Assembly (NCBI RefSeq): GCF_004137765.1
Contig: NZ_NOIS01000002.1
Span: forward strand, 62,001-126,000
Length of the DNA stretch: 64,000 nt
Direction of reading: 5' to 3'
Source: Rothia uropygialis
Lineage (GTDB): Bacteria; Actinomycetota; Actinomycetes; Actinomycetales; Micrococcaceae
In this document: positions 55,120 to 64,000 of the stretch, one piece after another
Numbering within the stretch: the first letter of the stretch is position 1
Layout: every line of letters begins with the position of its first letter
Program-made: the position numbers and the translations under genes
Notes under the pieces: generated by a model
Databases searched by the model: none
Told to the model about the DNA's origin: nothing
Seen by the model: the letters and a program-made list of their open reading frames with translations, nothing else

Positions 55120-56496
55120 ATGACCATCACCGATACGCTCGCGGCTTCGAGCACGAATACTCGGACACTCTTCCGGTTCGCGACAGCAGGGTCCGTCGAT
55201 GACGGAAAATCGACGCTGGTCGGGCGGCTTCTCTTCGATTCCAAGGCGATTCTGGCCGACCAGTTGGAAGCCGTGGCCCGCACATCGGCTGAACGCGGTT
55301 TCGGGGCCTCCGGAGAAGAAATTGATCTCGCGCTGCTGACCGACGGGTTGAGGGCCGAGCGCGAACAAGGGATTACCATCGACGTCGCTTATCGGTACTT
55401 CGCGACCGATACGCGAAATTTCATTCTCGCGGATTGCCCGGGCCACGTGGAATACACCAAGAACACCGTCACTGGAGCATCGACGGCCGACGCGGTGGTT
55501 CTGCTGGTCGACGCACGGAACGGGGTCCTCGAACAGACCAGGCGGCACCTGGCAGTTGCCCGTTTGCTGCGGGTGCCGCACGTGATTGTCGCGGTCAACA
55601 AAATCGACCTCGTCGATTACGACGAGGCCGCGTACCGAGGAATCGTCGAGGAGATCCGTCAGGTCGCGACGGAGCTTGGCATGGACACGGTATTGACTGT
55701 GCCCGTGTCCGCCCTCAAGGGCGACAACGTGGTGAGCCCCTCCGCAAAGACCCCGTGGCACACCGGTGAGACCCTTTTGGGCCTCCTGGAAGAATTGCCG
55801 GATCGAGACCGCAGCCTCCAGACGGCTGAGCCCTTCCGCATGGCCGTGCAGACCGTCATCCGGCCTCAGGGCTCCTTGGCCCAAGGTTTGGGCGAGGACG
55901 AGTTCCGCGACTTCCGGGGATACGCGGGCCAGATTGCGGCCGGGTCCATCAACGTAGGCGACCGGATCTCCGTCGCGGCGACCGGCGGGACGACACGCGT
56001 GACCGCTATCTGGAGCGGGTCGGAGCGAATCGGTTCGGCTCGTTCTCCTCAGTCGGTCGTGCTCGAAATCAATGACCAGCTGGACCTGACACGGGGATCC
56101 ATGTTGACGGACGCCGAGGAAGTGCCGACCGCTCACCGAGAATTCGGGGCGCGGGTTGCCTGGTTGGCGAGCAAGCCGTTGGTTGCCGGGTCCAAGGTTC
56201 TTGTCAAACACGGCACAGCCACCGTCAAAGCGGTGATCGAGGAGGTGCGGGGGCGACTGGACCTTACGAATCTGACGGATATCCCGTCGGAGTCGCTCGA
56301 CCTCAATGATATCGGTTCGGTCAGGCTCAGGACCGCGTCAGCGTTGCCGGTGGAAGACTACGAATCGCACCGTCAAACGGGAGCATTCCTGGTCATTGAT
56401 CCTCAATCGGGGGACACCCTGGGAGCAGGCATTGCTGCACCGGACCACCCCGAGACGGATGCTTCACACGACGACTGGCTGACGGCCGAAGGGTAA
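55120..56496 (+). CDS. cysN: sulfate adenylyltransferase subunit 1, GTPase
   Basis: EF-Tu-like GTPase that drives sulfate activation by CysD. G1 is GSVDDGKSTL, G3 DCPGHVEYT, G4 NKIDLVD. The frame begins right after the cysD stop with no gap. 458 residues, without a CysC kinase fusion, unlike some actinobacteria; this agrees with the APS reductase next to it. Confidence 0.95.
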   Translation: MTITDTLAASSTNTRTLFRFATAGSVDDGKSTLVGRLLFDSKAILADQLEAVARTSAERGFGASGEEIDLALLTDGLRAEREQGITIDVAYRYFATDTRNFILADCPGHVEYTKNTVTGASTADAVVLLVDARNGVLEQTRRHLAVARLLRVPHVIVAVNKIDLVDYDEAAYRGIVEEIRQVATELGMDTVLTVPVSALKGDNVVSPSAKTPWHTGETLLGLLEELPDRDRSLQTAEPFRMAVQTVIRPQGSLAQGLGEDEFRDFRGYAGQIAAGSINVGDRISVAATGGTTRVTAIWSGSERIGSARSPQSVVLEINDQLDLTRGSMLTDAEEVPTAHREFGARVAWLASKPLVAGSKVLVKHGTATVKAVIEEVRGRLDLTNLTDIPSESLDLNDIGSVRLRTASALPVEDYESHRQTGAFLVIDPQSGDTLGAGIAAPDHPETDASHDDWLTAEG

Positions 56497-56508
56497 CGAC
56501 ACGAGCTC

Positions 56509-57714
56509 ATGACCTACCCACTTGGCGTGCAATTGCGCGGGCGCGAGGTGCTCGTCGTCGGTGGCGGTCCCGTCGCGACGCGTCGCATACGTGCACTCGT
56601 GTCCGACGGAGCTCGCGTTATTGTCGTCGCCCCAAGCGTCAGCCAGGAGATACGAGAGCAAAGTCATCGCGGAGAACTCGTGTGGCACGAGCGAGGCTTC
56701 CAGAACTCCGACCTCGATCGGGTTTGGCTGGTTCTTGCCCACACGTCAGATCCGTTCACACAGGACGAGGTGGCAGAGGAAGCCGAGCGACGACGGGTTT
56801 TCTGCGTCAAAGGCGGGGATCCCCACGCCGGGACCGCGTGGGTTCCGAGTGTTGCGAAAGCCCAGGGAGTCACGGTTGCGGTCAACGCGGGCGGGGACCC
56901 CCGACGTGCCAAGGCCGTCTCCTCGTGGGTGTCTGCTGCTCTCGACGCTGGTGAGGCACCCGTCCGCCCAGGCTCGGAGTCAGCCGCACTCGCGGCAGAC
57001 CAGGTGCCCGGGACCGTTGCGCTGGTCGGGGGCGGTCCCGGCGACATGGACCTGCTGACGGTTCGGGGGCGGTTCCTCGTCGCAATGGCGGACGTCGTGG
57101 TCGCGGACCGACTCGGACCGCGTGAGGTCCTGACAAGGATCCGAGAGGATGCCCAGGTGATCGAGGTCGGTAAGAAGGCCGGCCACCATCCGGTTCCTCA
57201 GGAGGACATCAACCAGATCCTCGTCCGGGAAGCACGAAATGGGCTGCGCGTCGTACGTTTGAAAGGTGGCGACCCGTTCGTGCTCGGCCGTGGCGGCGAG
57301 GAAGTCGAATATTGCGCTGCTCACGGAATCGAAACTGAGGTCGTTCCAGGCGTGACCTCGGCGATTTCCGTTCCGGCGGCCGCGGGGATACCCGTGACGC
57401 ATCGAGGCGTAGCGACCGGATTCTCAGTGATCACCGGACATCAGCACATTGCCGCAGTGCCTGGGGGTGCCGAACACACCTTGGTACTGCTCATGGGAGT
57501 CACGCGACTTTCCGAGACAGCAAGCCGCCTGATCGATGCGGGAAGGCCGAGTTCGACACCGGTTGCCGTGATCGAACGCGGGTGGACCCCTGAACAGCGC
57601 ACGACCTTTGGAACTCTGTCGACGATCGGAAAAGTTGCACGGGAACGCGGGGTTCGGGCGCCTGCGGTGATCGTTGTGGGCGACGTCGTCCGCTTAGCCC
57701 CTGAATTCGTCTGA
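56509..57714 (+). CDS. cysG: siroheme synthase, fused dehydrogenase and methyltransferase
   Basis: Two functions in one chain. Residues ~1-155: precorrin-2 dehydrogenase with the NAD motif VVGGGPVATRRIRAL. Residues ~165-401: uroporphyrinogen-III C-methyltransferase (SUMT) with VALVGGGPGDMDLLTVRG, VVADRLGP, RLKGGDPFVLGRGGEE and PVTHRG. Together they convert uroporphyrinogen III to sirohydrochlorin. The dehydrogenase domain is short relative to E. coli CysG and probably lacks its chelatase function, which explains the separate CbiX-type gene upstream. Twelve bp after cysN. Confidence 0.92.
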   Translation: MTYPLGVQLRGREVLVVGGGPVATRRIRALVSDGARVIVVAPSVSQEIREQSHRGELVWHERGFQNSDLDRVWLVLAHTSDPFTQDEVAEEAERRRVFCVKGGDPHAGTAWVPSVAKAQGVTVAVNAGGDPRRAKAVSSWVSAALDAGEAPVRPGSESAALAADQVPGTVALVGGGPGDMDLLTVRGRFLVAMADVVVADRLGPREVLTRIREDAQVIEVGKKAGHHPVPQEDINQILVREARNGLRVVRLKGGDPFVLGRGGEEVEYCAAHGIETEVVPGVTSAISVPAAAGIPVTHRGVATGFSVITGHQHIAAVPGGAEHTLVLLMGVTRLSETASRLIDAGRPSSTPVAVIERGWTPEQRTTFGTLSTIGKVARERGVRAPAVIVVGDVVRLAPEFV

Positions 57715-57736
57715 AAAGGATGGTCGACGAATCGGG

Positions 57737-58126
57737 TCAGCGCGAGTGCCGAGCAATTTTGAGCGCTGAGGCGATCAGCGGTAGCTGGAGCGGGAGCCTG
57801 CCGAAAGCTCGAGCCTTGCGGCCAGGTTCCTCGTTGCGGTAGTCCCAGGCCATCTTGAAGTTCCCGGGCCACACCCCCAGGTACAGGGCCGTGGCTGCTT
57901 GCCCTCCGACGCGACGAGTGCGGGGGTTCAGCAGCAAGGCCGAGACGCCCAGCTCCACGACGCCCGACCCAAGGGTCCATGTCCGCGCCGAGCCGGGGAG
58001 ACGGGGAGGAACCAGCCTTTCGAATACCGCGGGGCGGAGGAAGTGCATGGTCCCCGCCGTGGCCAAGAATGCCCCGTGGACGAGAGCGGACCGACTTGCA
58101 CTTTTGCGTTGCTGAGAAATCGTCAT
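57737..58126 (-). CDS. DoxX-like membrane protein
   Basis: 129 residues with four hydrophobic segments and the pattern GAFLATAGTMHFLRPAVFERLVPP, VELGVSALLL and YLGVWPGNFKMAWDY that characterises DoxX-related small membrane proteins. Role unclear; such proteins are linked to redox stress in mycobacteria. It converges on cysG with 22 bp between stops. Confidence 0.75.
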   Translation of the reverse strand: MTISQQRKSASRSALVHGAFLATAGTMHFLRPAVFERLVPPRLPGSARTWTLGSGVVELGVSALLLNPRTRRVGGQAATALYLGVWPGNFKMAWDYRNEEPGRKARAFGRLPLQLPLIASALKIARHSR

Positions 58127-58299
58127 ACGTCGAGTCTAGGACCGTGAAACCGATAGCTCCGCAATCCTCCTCGATATGGTGCGGGCAACGGTGGTCCGCA
58201 TGGTCGTATCGGGTATCGAGCCACCCGCCCGGCGCTCATGCCGCGGCCCGATTTTAATCACCGTCAGGGGTTAGACAGGGATGTCCCTACTGCTTAGAC

Positions 58300-58572
58300 T
58301 GATGGGTAGTGCGAAGACCCGGCCATCACCGGCGAGCAATCCGGAAGAACGGGCAGTACCTGTGATGTCCCACCTATGCGTTGCGGCGCGGGAATTCACG
58401 GAATAGATACAGCCTTATTAGACCCGGACGGGTAGGCCCGAGACAGCCGTCATGAAGCGGCCGAGTCCGCTGAGACACTCCCGCGGTGGCCTTTCCACGG
58501 CCACCGCGGGCAGTCCCAGTTGCTCGGCAAGTGAGGTGGTACCGCGTCGTTTCGGCGTCCTGACGCAACCGA
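58300..58572 (+). promoter_or_regulatory. ileS T-box leader (tRNA-Ile sensing)
   Basis: The T-box core GGTGGTACCGCG is at 58,535-58,546. Upstream, GACCCGGCCATCACCGGCGAGC is the short specifier stem of actinobacterial T-boxes with the specifier ATC (58,325-58,327) in the loop, matching tRNA-Ile. Between them is an 11-bp hairpin (58,481-58,509). There is no transcription terminator before ileS, so control is probably at translation initiation, as shown for mycobacterial ileS T-boxes. Exact ends are approximate. Confidence 0.88.
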
Positions 58573-58602
58573 ATGTTCCATTTCGAGATCCAGGATGACC
58601 GC

Positions 58603-61600
58603 GTGAGCACTCACTATCCCAAGGCCACCAGCAACTCTTCGGGCGCCGTACCGGCCTCCCCTTCTTTCCCCGCCCTGGAAGAGGGCGTCCTCGAGTATTG
58701 GCGCGAGGACGGCACCTTCGCTCAGAGCATTGAGCAGCGTGACCGCGGTCAGGGTTCTACCGAGGAATTCGTGTTCTACGACGGTCCTCCTTTCGCCAAT
58801 GGGTTGCCGCATTACGGCCACTTGTTGACCGGTTACGTCAAGGACCTCGTCGCCCGCTATCAGACCCAGCGCGGGAACAAAGTCGACCGGCGCTTCGGCT
58901 GGGACACTCACGGTCTGCCGGCCGAGCTTGAAGCGATGAAGCAGCTCGGAATGACCGACAAGCAGCAGATTGAAGAGATGGGCATCGACAAATTCAACGA
59001 TGCGTGCCGCTCTTCCGTCCTCAAATACACCGACGAGTGGGAGAAGTACGTCACCCGTCAAGCGCGCTGGGTGGATTTCGAGAACGATTACAAGACGCTG
59101 AACGTCGAGTACATGGAATCGGTCATCTGGGCTTTCAAACGCCTGCATGACAAGGGTCTGACGTACCAGGGGTTCCGGGTCCTTCCATACTGTTGGAAGG
59201 ACGAGACTCCTTTGTCCAACCATGAGCTGCGCATGGACGACGACGTCTACAAGGACCGTCAAGATCCCACGGTGACGGTCGCGTTCACGCTCAAAGACGG
59301 TGGATCCGAGATCAGCCACGATCTCGCCGGAGTCGCGGCCATCGGCTGGACCACTACACCCTGGACGATCCCCGCCAACCTCGCCCTTGCGGTTGGACCC
59401 AAGATTGACTACGTCGTCGTTCCGGCCGGCCCCAACGGAACCGACACGGACGCGAGCCGTTTCTTGCTCGCGACCGAGCGTCTGGCCGATTACGCACAGG
59501 ATCTGGGTTATGAGGACGTCGAAGCGGCACAAGGTGCCGTCGAAGCCCACTACCAGGGCAAGGACCTGGAAGGGATCCGCTACGAACCGGTTTTCAATAC
59601 TTTCGCCGACACTGAGAAGTACCGGACCGAAAATGCGTGGCAGATCCTATTGGCCGATTACGTCACGACCACGGACGGCACCGGCATCGTCCATCAGGCC
59701 CCGGCCTACGGTGAAGACGACCAAGCAACCTGCGAACGTTACGGAATCCCCGTCGTCCTGACGATCGATGAGGGAGCCAAAGTGCTGCCCCTCTTCACGG
59801 GTACCGAGCTCGAAGACATCGTCGGATTGCAGGTCTTCGAATCCAATACGCCGATCGTCAGGCACCTGCGTTCCAAGGCCGTGCTGGTGCGGGAGAAATC
59901 GTATGTTCACTCGTATCCGCACTGCTGGCGGTGCCGGAATCCTCTGATCTACCGCGCCATCACCTCATGGTACGTCTCCGTCACCGAGTTCAAGGACCGG
60001 ATGGTCGAGCTCAACGAAGACATCAATTGGATCCCCGAAAACGTCAAGCACGGTCAGTTCGGCAAGTGGCTGGAAAACGCTCGCGACTGGTCGATTTCCC
60101 GAAACCGGTATTGGGGTTCACCGATCCCGGTATGGGTTTCGGACGATCCGAATTATCCGCGGACGGACGTCTACGGTTCACTCGCCGAGTTGGAGGCCGA
60201 CTTCGGCAGGATGCCGCTCAACCATAAGGGGGAGCCGGATCTGCACCGCCCGTTCATCGACGAGCTGACCCGACCGAACCCTGATGACCCGACCGGGAAA
60301 TCGACAATGCGTCGCGTACCTGACGTGCTCGACGTGTGGTTCGATTCCGGATCGATGCCGTACGCGCAGGTTCACTATCCTTTCGAGAACAAGGAATGGT
60401 TCGAGAACCATTACCCGGCCGATTTCATCGTCGAGTACATCGGTCAGACCCGTGGATGGTTCTACACTCTGCACATCCTCGCTACGGCGCTCTTCGACCG
60501 ACCGGCATTCACCAACGTGATCTCCCATGGCATCGTTCTCGGCTCTGACGGACAGAAAATGTCCAAGTCACTGCAGAACTACCCTGATGTGACCGAGGTC
60601 TTGGACCGAGACGGTTCCGACGCGATGCGCTGGTTCCTGATGTCCTCGCCGATCCTTCGGGGCGGCAATCTGATCGTCACCGAGCGGGGAATTCGCGAGG
60701 GCGTTCGACAGGTCATGCTGCCTCTGTGGAACGCGTATCACTTCTTCACGTTGTACTCGAATGCGGCTTTCGACGGTCGTGGCTATGACGCCCGCTTCCG
60801 GTATTCGTGCGAGAACGTGATGGATCGTTTCATCTTGGCGAAGACGCGGCAGCTCATCGAAGAAACCACGGCGGATTTCGAACGGTACGACGTCTGGAGC
60901 GCGTGCGAGCACCTCCGCGTCTACGCGGACGCCTTGACCAACTGGTATGTGCGCCGCTCACGCGAACGCTTCTTCGACGAAGACATCGCGGCATTCGACG
61001 TTCTGTACACATGCTTGGAGACCGCGTGCCGTATCGCAGCACCTTTGCTGCCGATGGAGGCCGAAGAGATCTGGCGTGGGCTGACCGGAGGCCGTTCCGT
61101 ACACCTCACGGACTGGCCGAAGGAGGGGGTCCTGGCCCAGGAGCACGACCTGATCGACCTGATGGAGACCACCAGGGCCATCTGCTCGGCCGGATCGGCT
61201 CTGCGGAAGGCCGAGAACCTTCGGGTTCGTCAGCCCTTGGCAACCATGACGGTCGCAGTTCCCAGGGGCAAGGAGCTGGCCGGCACGTTCGCCAGCATCA
61301 TCGCCTCCGAACTGAATATCAAGAAGGTCGTCGTATTGGAGTCCGGGGAGGTTTCGGCCGAGTCGTACGGCATTTCGCGCAGTCTTAAAGTCAACGCTCG
61401 GGCTGCGGGCCCTCGTTTGGGAAAACAGGTCCAGGTCGCAATCAAGGCTGCTAAGTCCGGGGACTGGAAGGTCGAGCAGGATGGCACCGTCGTCGTGGGC
61501 AGCGAGACATTGGAATCCGGCCTCGCTCTGCAGGAAGGCGAGTACGAACTGGAAACCGTGGTCGCCGAAGGCAACGACGCGGACCAGGCAGTGTCAGTGA

Positions 61601-61896
61601 TCGACGGTGGTTTCATCGTGCTCGACACTCGGCTGACGCCTGACCTGCAGGCGGAAGGAACCGCTCGCGACATGGTTCGTGTGATTCAGCAGGCGAGGAA
61701 AGACGCAGGCCTTCAGGTTTCCGACCGGATTCGGACCGTCGTTCGCGACTCGGCCGAGGTCGTCCAGGCCCTGCGTGAGAATGAAAAACTGGTCGCGGGG
61801 GAGACGCTGACGACCGAACTGGTTTTGGAAGAAGACCCGAAACGGTCCGTGACCGTGGAAACGGTAGCGGACGAAACCGTAAAGAGTGATGCATGA
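58603..61896 (+). CDS. ileS: isoleucyl-tRNA synthetase, long eukaryote-like type
   Basis: Class I synthetase charging tRNA-Ile with editing. HIGH appears as [16 protein letters not shown] as [12 protein letters not shown], and [16 protein letters not shown] is typical of the eukaryote-like branch found in actinobacteria. The length of ~1,097 residues also fits that branch, members of which are usually poorly inhibited by mupirocin (inference). I used the GTG ([10 protein letters not shown]) behind CCAGGA; the frame is open 30 bp upstream to an ATG. Regulated by the T-box; the stop overlaps folC (ATGA). Confidence 0.95.
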   Translation: MSTHYPKATSNSSGAVPASPSFPALEEGVLEYWREDGTFAQSIEQRDRGQGSTEEFVFYDGPPFANGLPHYGHLLTGYVKDLVARYQTQRGNKVDRRFGWDTHGLPAELEAMKQLGMTDKQQIEEMGIDKFNDACRSSVLKYTDEWEKYVTRQARWVDFENDYKTLNVEYMESVIWAFKRLHDKGLTYQGFRVLPYCWKDETPLSNHELRMDDDVYKDRQDPTVTVAFTLKDGGSEISHDLAGVAAIGWTTTPWTIPANLALAVGPKIDYVVVPAGPNGTDTDASRFLLATERLADYAQDLGYEDVEAAQGAVEAHYQGKDLEGIRYEPVFNTFADTEKYRTENAWQILLADYVTTTDGTGIVHQAPAYGEDDQATCERYGIPVVLTIDEGAKVLPLFTGTELEDIVGLQVFESNTPIVRHLRSKAVLVREKSYVHSYPHCWRCRNPLIYRAITSWYVSVTEFKDRMVELNEDINWIPENVKHGQFGKWLENARDWSISRNRYWGSPIPVWVSDDPNYPRTDVYGSLAELEADFGRMPLNHKGEPDLHRPFIDELTRPNPDDPTGKSTMRRVPDVLDVWFDSGSMPYAQVHYPFENKEWFENHYPADFIVEYIGQTRGWFYTLHILATALFDRPAFTNVISHGIVLGSDGQKMSKSLQNYPDVTEVLDRDGSDAMRWFLMSSPILRGGNLIVTERGIREGVRQVMLPLWNAYHFFTLYSNAAFDGRGYDARFRYSCENVMDRFILAKTRQLIEETTADFERYDVWSACEHLRVYADALTNWYVRRSRERFFDEDIAAFDVLYTCLETACRIAAPLLPMEAEEIWRGLTGGRSVHLTDWPKEGVLAQEHDLIDLMETTRAICSAGSALRKAENLRVRQPLATMTVAVPRGKELAGTFASIIASELNIKKVVVLESGEVSAESYGISRSLKVNARAAGPRLGKQVQVAIKAAKSGDWKVEQDGTVVVGSETLESGLALQEGEYELETVVAEGNDADQAVSVIDGGFIVLDTRLTPDLQAEGTARDMVRVIQQARKDAGLQVSDRIRTVVRDSAEVVQALRENEKLVAGETLTTELVLEEDPKRSVTVETVADETVKSDA

Positions 61897-63419
61897 GCGA
61901 GCAACCATTCAACGATGACGAATCCCAGGATCCTTCCGATGACCTTCCGGAGGAGCTGAGCCCGTTGGGGCCGGAGGACATCGAGGAAGCAGAAGAGATC
62001 GACCTGGACGAGGACGCCGATGCGGCCTCGCCGACGTCGGAGGATTCGGGGGAGACGAGAGACGATGCCTTTTCGGTCGAATCGATCTTCGCGGAGCTCA
62101 AAGGAAGAGCCCCGGAGACTCAGATGGCTCCGCGGCTGGATGCGATGCGGATGGCCATGGACTTCCTGGGAGATCCCGCACATTGTGCCCCGGTCATCCA
62201 CATCACCGGGACCAATGGAAAGACGTCGACGGCCCGCCTTGTGGAACGACTTCTGATGGCCCATGATCTGCGCCCCGGCAGGTACACCTCGCCGCATCTT
62301 GAGCGCGTCAACGAACGTATTTGCGTGGACGGCGAACCCGTCGATGATCGCACGTTCGTACGGGTGTGGGACGAAATTCGTCCGTCCCTGGAGCTTGTAG
62401 ATCAGCGTTTGGCGGATCAGGGCGATGTGCCCCTGACCGAGTTCGAAGCGATGACGGCTTTGGCGTTCGCGATCTTTGCCGACGCCCCGGTGGACATCAT
62501 GGTGCTGGAAGTCGGCCTCGGTGGCGAATGGGATGCCACGAACGTTGCGGACGCGCAGGTTTCCGTGGTGACTCCTATCGATCTGGACCACACTCACATG
62601 CTGGGAGACACGGTCGAGGACATCGCCTCGGAGAAGGCCGGCATTATCAAAGCCGAGGGCTTCCTGGTTTCGGCCGCCCAACGGCCTTCGGTGGCGGAGA
62701 TTCTCCTCGGCCGAGCCCGAGACCGCGGCGCCGAATTCCGTTTCGAAGGCGTCGAATTCGGTGTCACGGAAAGGACCCCGGGGGTCGGCGGCCAAGTCGT
62801 GACGATACAGGGGTTGGCTGCTCGTTACCCCGATGTGGCCCTCCCACTGTTCGGAGAGCACCAGGCCGAGAACGCGTCCCTGGCGATAGCCGCCGTCGAA
62901 GCGTTGTTGGGAGGCGGGGAGAAAGAGCTGTCCATTGATCTCGTCCGTACGGCTTTCGAAGAGGTCACCTCTCCCGGCCGACTCGAGATCGTCCGAACTG
63001 CTCCGGTCGTGGTGCTGGATGCAGCCCACAACCCTCATGGGATAGTCGCTTCCGCCGCAGCGGTTCGTGAATCCTTCGACATCAGGCAACTGAACCTCGT
63101 CGTAGGAATCCTGAAGGACAAGGACGCGTTGGGAATGCTCGAGATCATGCGGGAGAAGTACGCGGAGTCCACGGATTTCGAAACGCGGTTGTACGTGACG
63201 GCGTCGACGTCCCCGCGGGCCATTCCCGCCGAGGAACTCGCCGATCTCGCGTTGACCGCAGGTTTTGACGACGACGCGATCGAGATTCATCAACGCATTG
63301 ACGATGCATCGGTTGCGGCGATTTCGGATGCCGCAACCCGTGAAGAGCTCGACGCCGCCGTGCTGATCACGGGGTCAATCACCGTTGTCGGCGAAGCACG
63401 CGTACTTCTCGGACGGTAG
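61893..63419 (+). CDS. folC: bifunctional dihydrofolate/folylpolyglutamate synthase
   Basis: Adds glutamate to dihydropteroate and to reduced folates. P-loop [18 protein letters not shown] near residue 110, then [36 protein letters not shown]. The first ~65 residues are an acidic low-complexity extension ([14 protein letters not shown] type) with no counterpart in the enzyme core. 508 residues. It follows ileS by a 4-bp overlap, so the T-box may affect its expression too. Confidence 0.95.
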   Translation: MSEQPFNDDESQDPSDDLPEELSPLGPEDIEEAEEIDLDEDADAASPTSEDSGETRDDAFSVESIFAELKGRAPETQMAPRLDAMRMAMDFLGDPAHCAPVIHITGTNGKTSTARLVERLLMAHDLRPGRYTSPHLERVNERICVDGEPVDDRTFVRVWDEIRPSLELVDQRLADQGDVPLTEFEAMTALAFAIFADAPVDIMVLEVGLGGEWDATNVADAQVSVVTPIDLDHTHMLGDTVEDIASEKAGIIKAEGFLVSAAQRPSVAEILLGRARDRGAEFRFEGVEFGVTERTPGVGGQVVTIQGLAARYPDVALPLFGEHQAENASLAIAAVEALLGGGEKELSIDLVRTAFEEVTSPGRLEIVRTAPVVVLDAAHNPHGIVASAAAVRESFDIRQLNLVVGILKDKDALGMLEIMREKYAESTDFETRLYVTASTSPRAIPAEELADLALTAGFDDDAIEIHQRIDDASVAAISDAATREELDAAVLITGSITVVGEARVLLGR

Positions 63420-63428
63420 GAGGATCAC

Positions 63429-63872
63429 ATGGCACGCCTGACAAAGGCACAACGCGAGTGGCGTCCCGGCCAGGTCAAGAAGCCCGGCTCGGTCAAGGTC
63501 ATGTTCGCCTCGACGGTGCTTCTGCTGGAGGCCTTCGTCGTGTTCTTCGGGACATTGGCGTATTTCGGTCTTCAGCACCTGCACTCCGGCACCGGAACCA
63601 AGATCACGGTGATGGTCGGGGGAATAGTCCTGGCTGCGGCATTCGTCTACAACTGTGCGGTCCTGAGGAAGTCGTGGGGGTACGCGATGGGCTGGATCCT
63701 CCAATTGCTCTTGGTCGCCACCGGATTCCTGCTTCCCGCGATGTTCATCGTCGGTCTCTGCTTCCTCGCGGCATGGTGGTACTCCATGGTCACGGGCACC
63801 AAGATCGACAGAGAGAAGAAGGAGCGCTGGGAAGCCGAGCAGGAGTGGGAGCGCACCCACGGGCGGGCCTGA
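63429..63872 (+). CDS. DUF4233 membrane protein
   Basis: 147 residues with four hydrophobic segments between residues 25 and 115 (VMFASTVLLLEAFVVFFGTLAYFG, then ITVMVGGIVLAAAFVYNC and LLLVATGFLLPAMFIVGLCF) and a basic, Trp/Glu-rich tail. This small membrane protein is found behind folC in many actinobacteria, usually before ndk. Function unknown. The GGAGGA ahead of its ATG is a strong site. Confidence 0.85.
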   Translation: MARLTKAQREWRPGQVKKPGSVKVMFASTVLLLEAFVVFFGTLAYFGLQHLHSGTGTKITVMVGGIVLAAAFVYNCAVLRKSWGYAMGWILQLLLVATGFLLPAMFIVGLCFLAAWWYSMVTGTKIDREKKERWEAEQEWERTHGRA

Positions 63873-63876
63873 CCGG

Positions 63877-64000
63877 ATGACCCCATGGGTTGGCGGCGAG
63901 GCCGGAGAACCTGCCCCCGAGCAGATCGATCAGGTGCTTGAATCAGGGGCGATCTTCGGATCCTGGGGGCGGAAAAGGCCTGGTGTTCGTCGCAACGTCG
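63877..64000 (+). CDS. possible gene start cut by window edge
   Basis: An ATG beginning MTPWVGGEAGEPAPEQID opens a frame that has no stop to the end of the window. It does not look like ndk, the gene often found here. The 41 residues seen show no domain, and the short distance from the preceding stop is the only positional support. Low certainty. Confidence 0.35.
   Translation, partial: MTPWVGGEAGEPAPEQIDQVLESGAIFGSWGRKRPGVRRNV

Noticed and set aside
54964-56211. 415-codon open frame antisense to cysN
   Set aside because: Shadow of a high-GC gene; cysN motifs G1, G3 and G4 are on the plus strand.
58450-59550. 366-codon antisense frame across the T-box and ileS
   Set aside because: It would overlap both the T-box RNA and ileS; no ribosome site or domain.
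61713-63293. 526-codon open frame antisense to folC and the end of ileS
   Set aside because: The sense strand carries complete IleS and FolC motifs; the antisense product matches nothing recognisable.
1-64000. CRISPR arrays or rRNA genes
   Set aside because: No regularly spaced direct repeats and no rRNA-like sequence found anywhere in the window.

Overview
The window is chromosomal DNA from a high-GC Gram-positive bacterium of the order Micrococcales, probably close to Micrococcaceae. The evidence is the gene set: an adjacent SigK/anti-SigK pair, a BioYMN biotin transporter, an MptB-type mannosyltransferase, a mycothiol-dependent DsbA-like protein, a type A RNase P RNA, an actinobacterial T-box ahead of a long IleS, and the orders tig-clpP1-clpP2-clpX and ileS-folC-DUF4233. 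I cannot name the genus from sequence alone.

Layout. 0-10.4 kb is core: cysK (cut by the left edge), msrA, a Nif3-like protein, rnpB, yaaA, def, sigK-rskA, then a biotin-uptake operon bioY / short acyl-CoA ligase / thiolase / bioM / bioN behind a BioQ-like operator. 10.5-20.2 kb is an integrated element inserted at the 3' end of tRNA-His. It carries a (frameshifted) serine integrase, a detached helix-turn-helix gene, a degenerate recombinase, a relaxase remnant and a tightly overlapping five-gene operon: HTH protein, ParB-like, DNA adenine methylase, ParB-like, nuclease-like. That operon is the best candidate for an undescribed, probably anti-phage, system. 20.2-22.8 kb holds orn and mptB. 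22.8-27.7 kb is a second, decayed element in tRNA-Arg, bounded by a 40-bp repeat; its tyrosine integrase and ImmA-like gene are broken, and it carries a secreted peptide with two membrane proteins.

27.7-51 kb is mostly core: ctlX, an ssb paralogue, a lipoprotein, ettA, tesB, glbO, pepN, rpiB, a Nei/Fpg glycosylase, tRNA-Gly, tRNA-Pro, tig, clpP1P2, clpX, a DsbA-like protein, an LssY-domain protein, valS and a short-chain dehydrogenase. 50.4-57.7 kb is an assimilatory sulfate-reduction cluster: sirohydrochlorin chelatase, an IS110-type transposase remnant, sulfite reductase, APS reductase, cysD, cysN and a fused siroheme synthase. Together these take sulfate via APS and sulfite to sulfide and make the siroheme needed; cysK at the left edge would use the sulfide. 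57.7-64 kb holds a DoxX-like protein, the ileS T-box, ileS, folC, a DUF4233 membrane protein and an unidentified gene start.

The most striking structural observation concerns the tRNA-His element. TTGGGGT is found at both boundaries. Joining the two ends at that repeat, as in a circular form, fuses the integrase reading frame in frame with the HTH gene now lying about 10 kb away. The ancestral join also puts a strong terminator directly behind tRNA-His.
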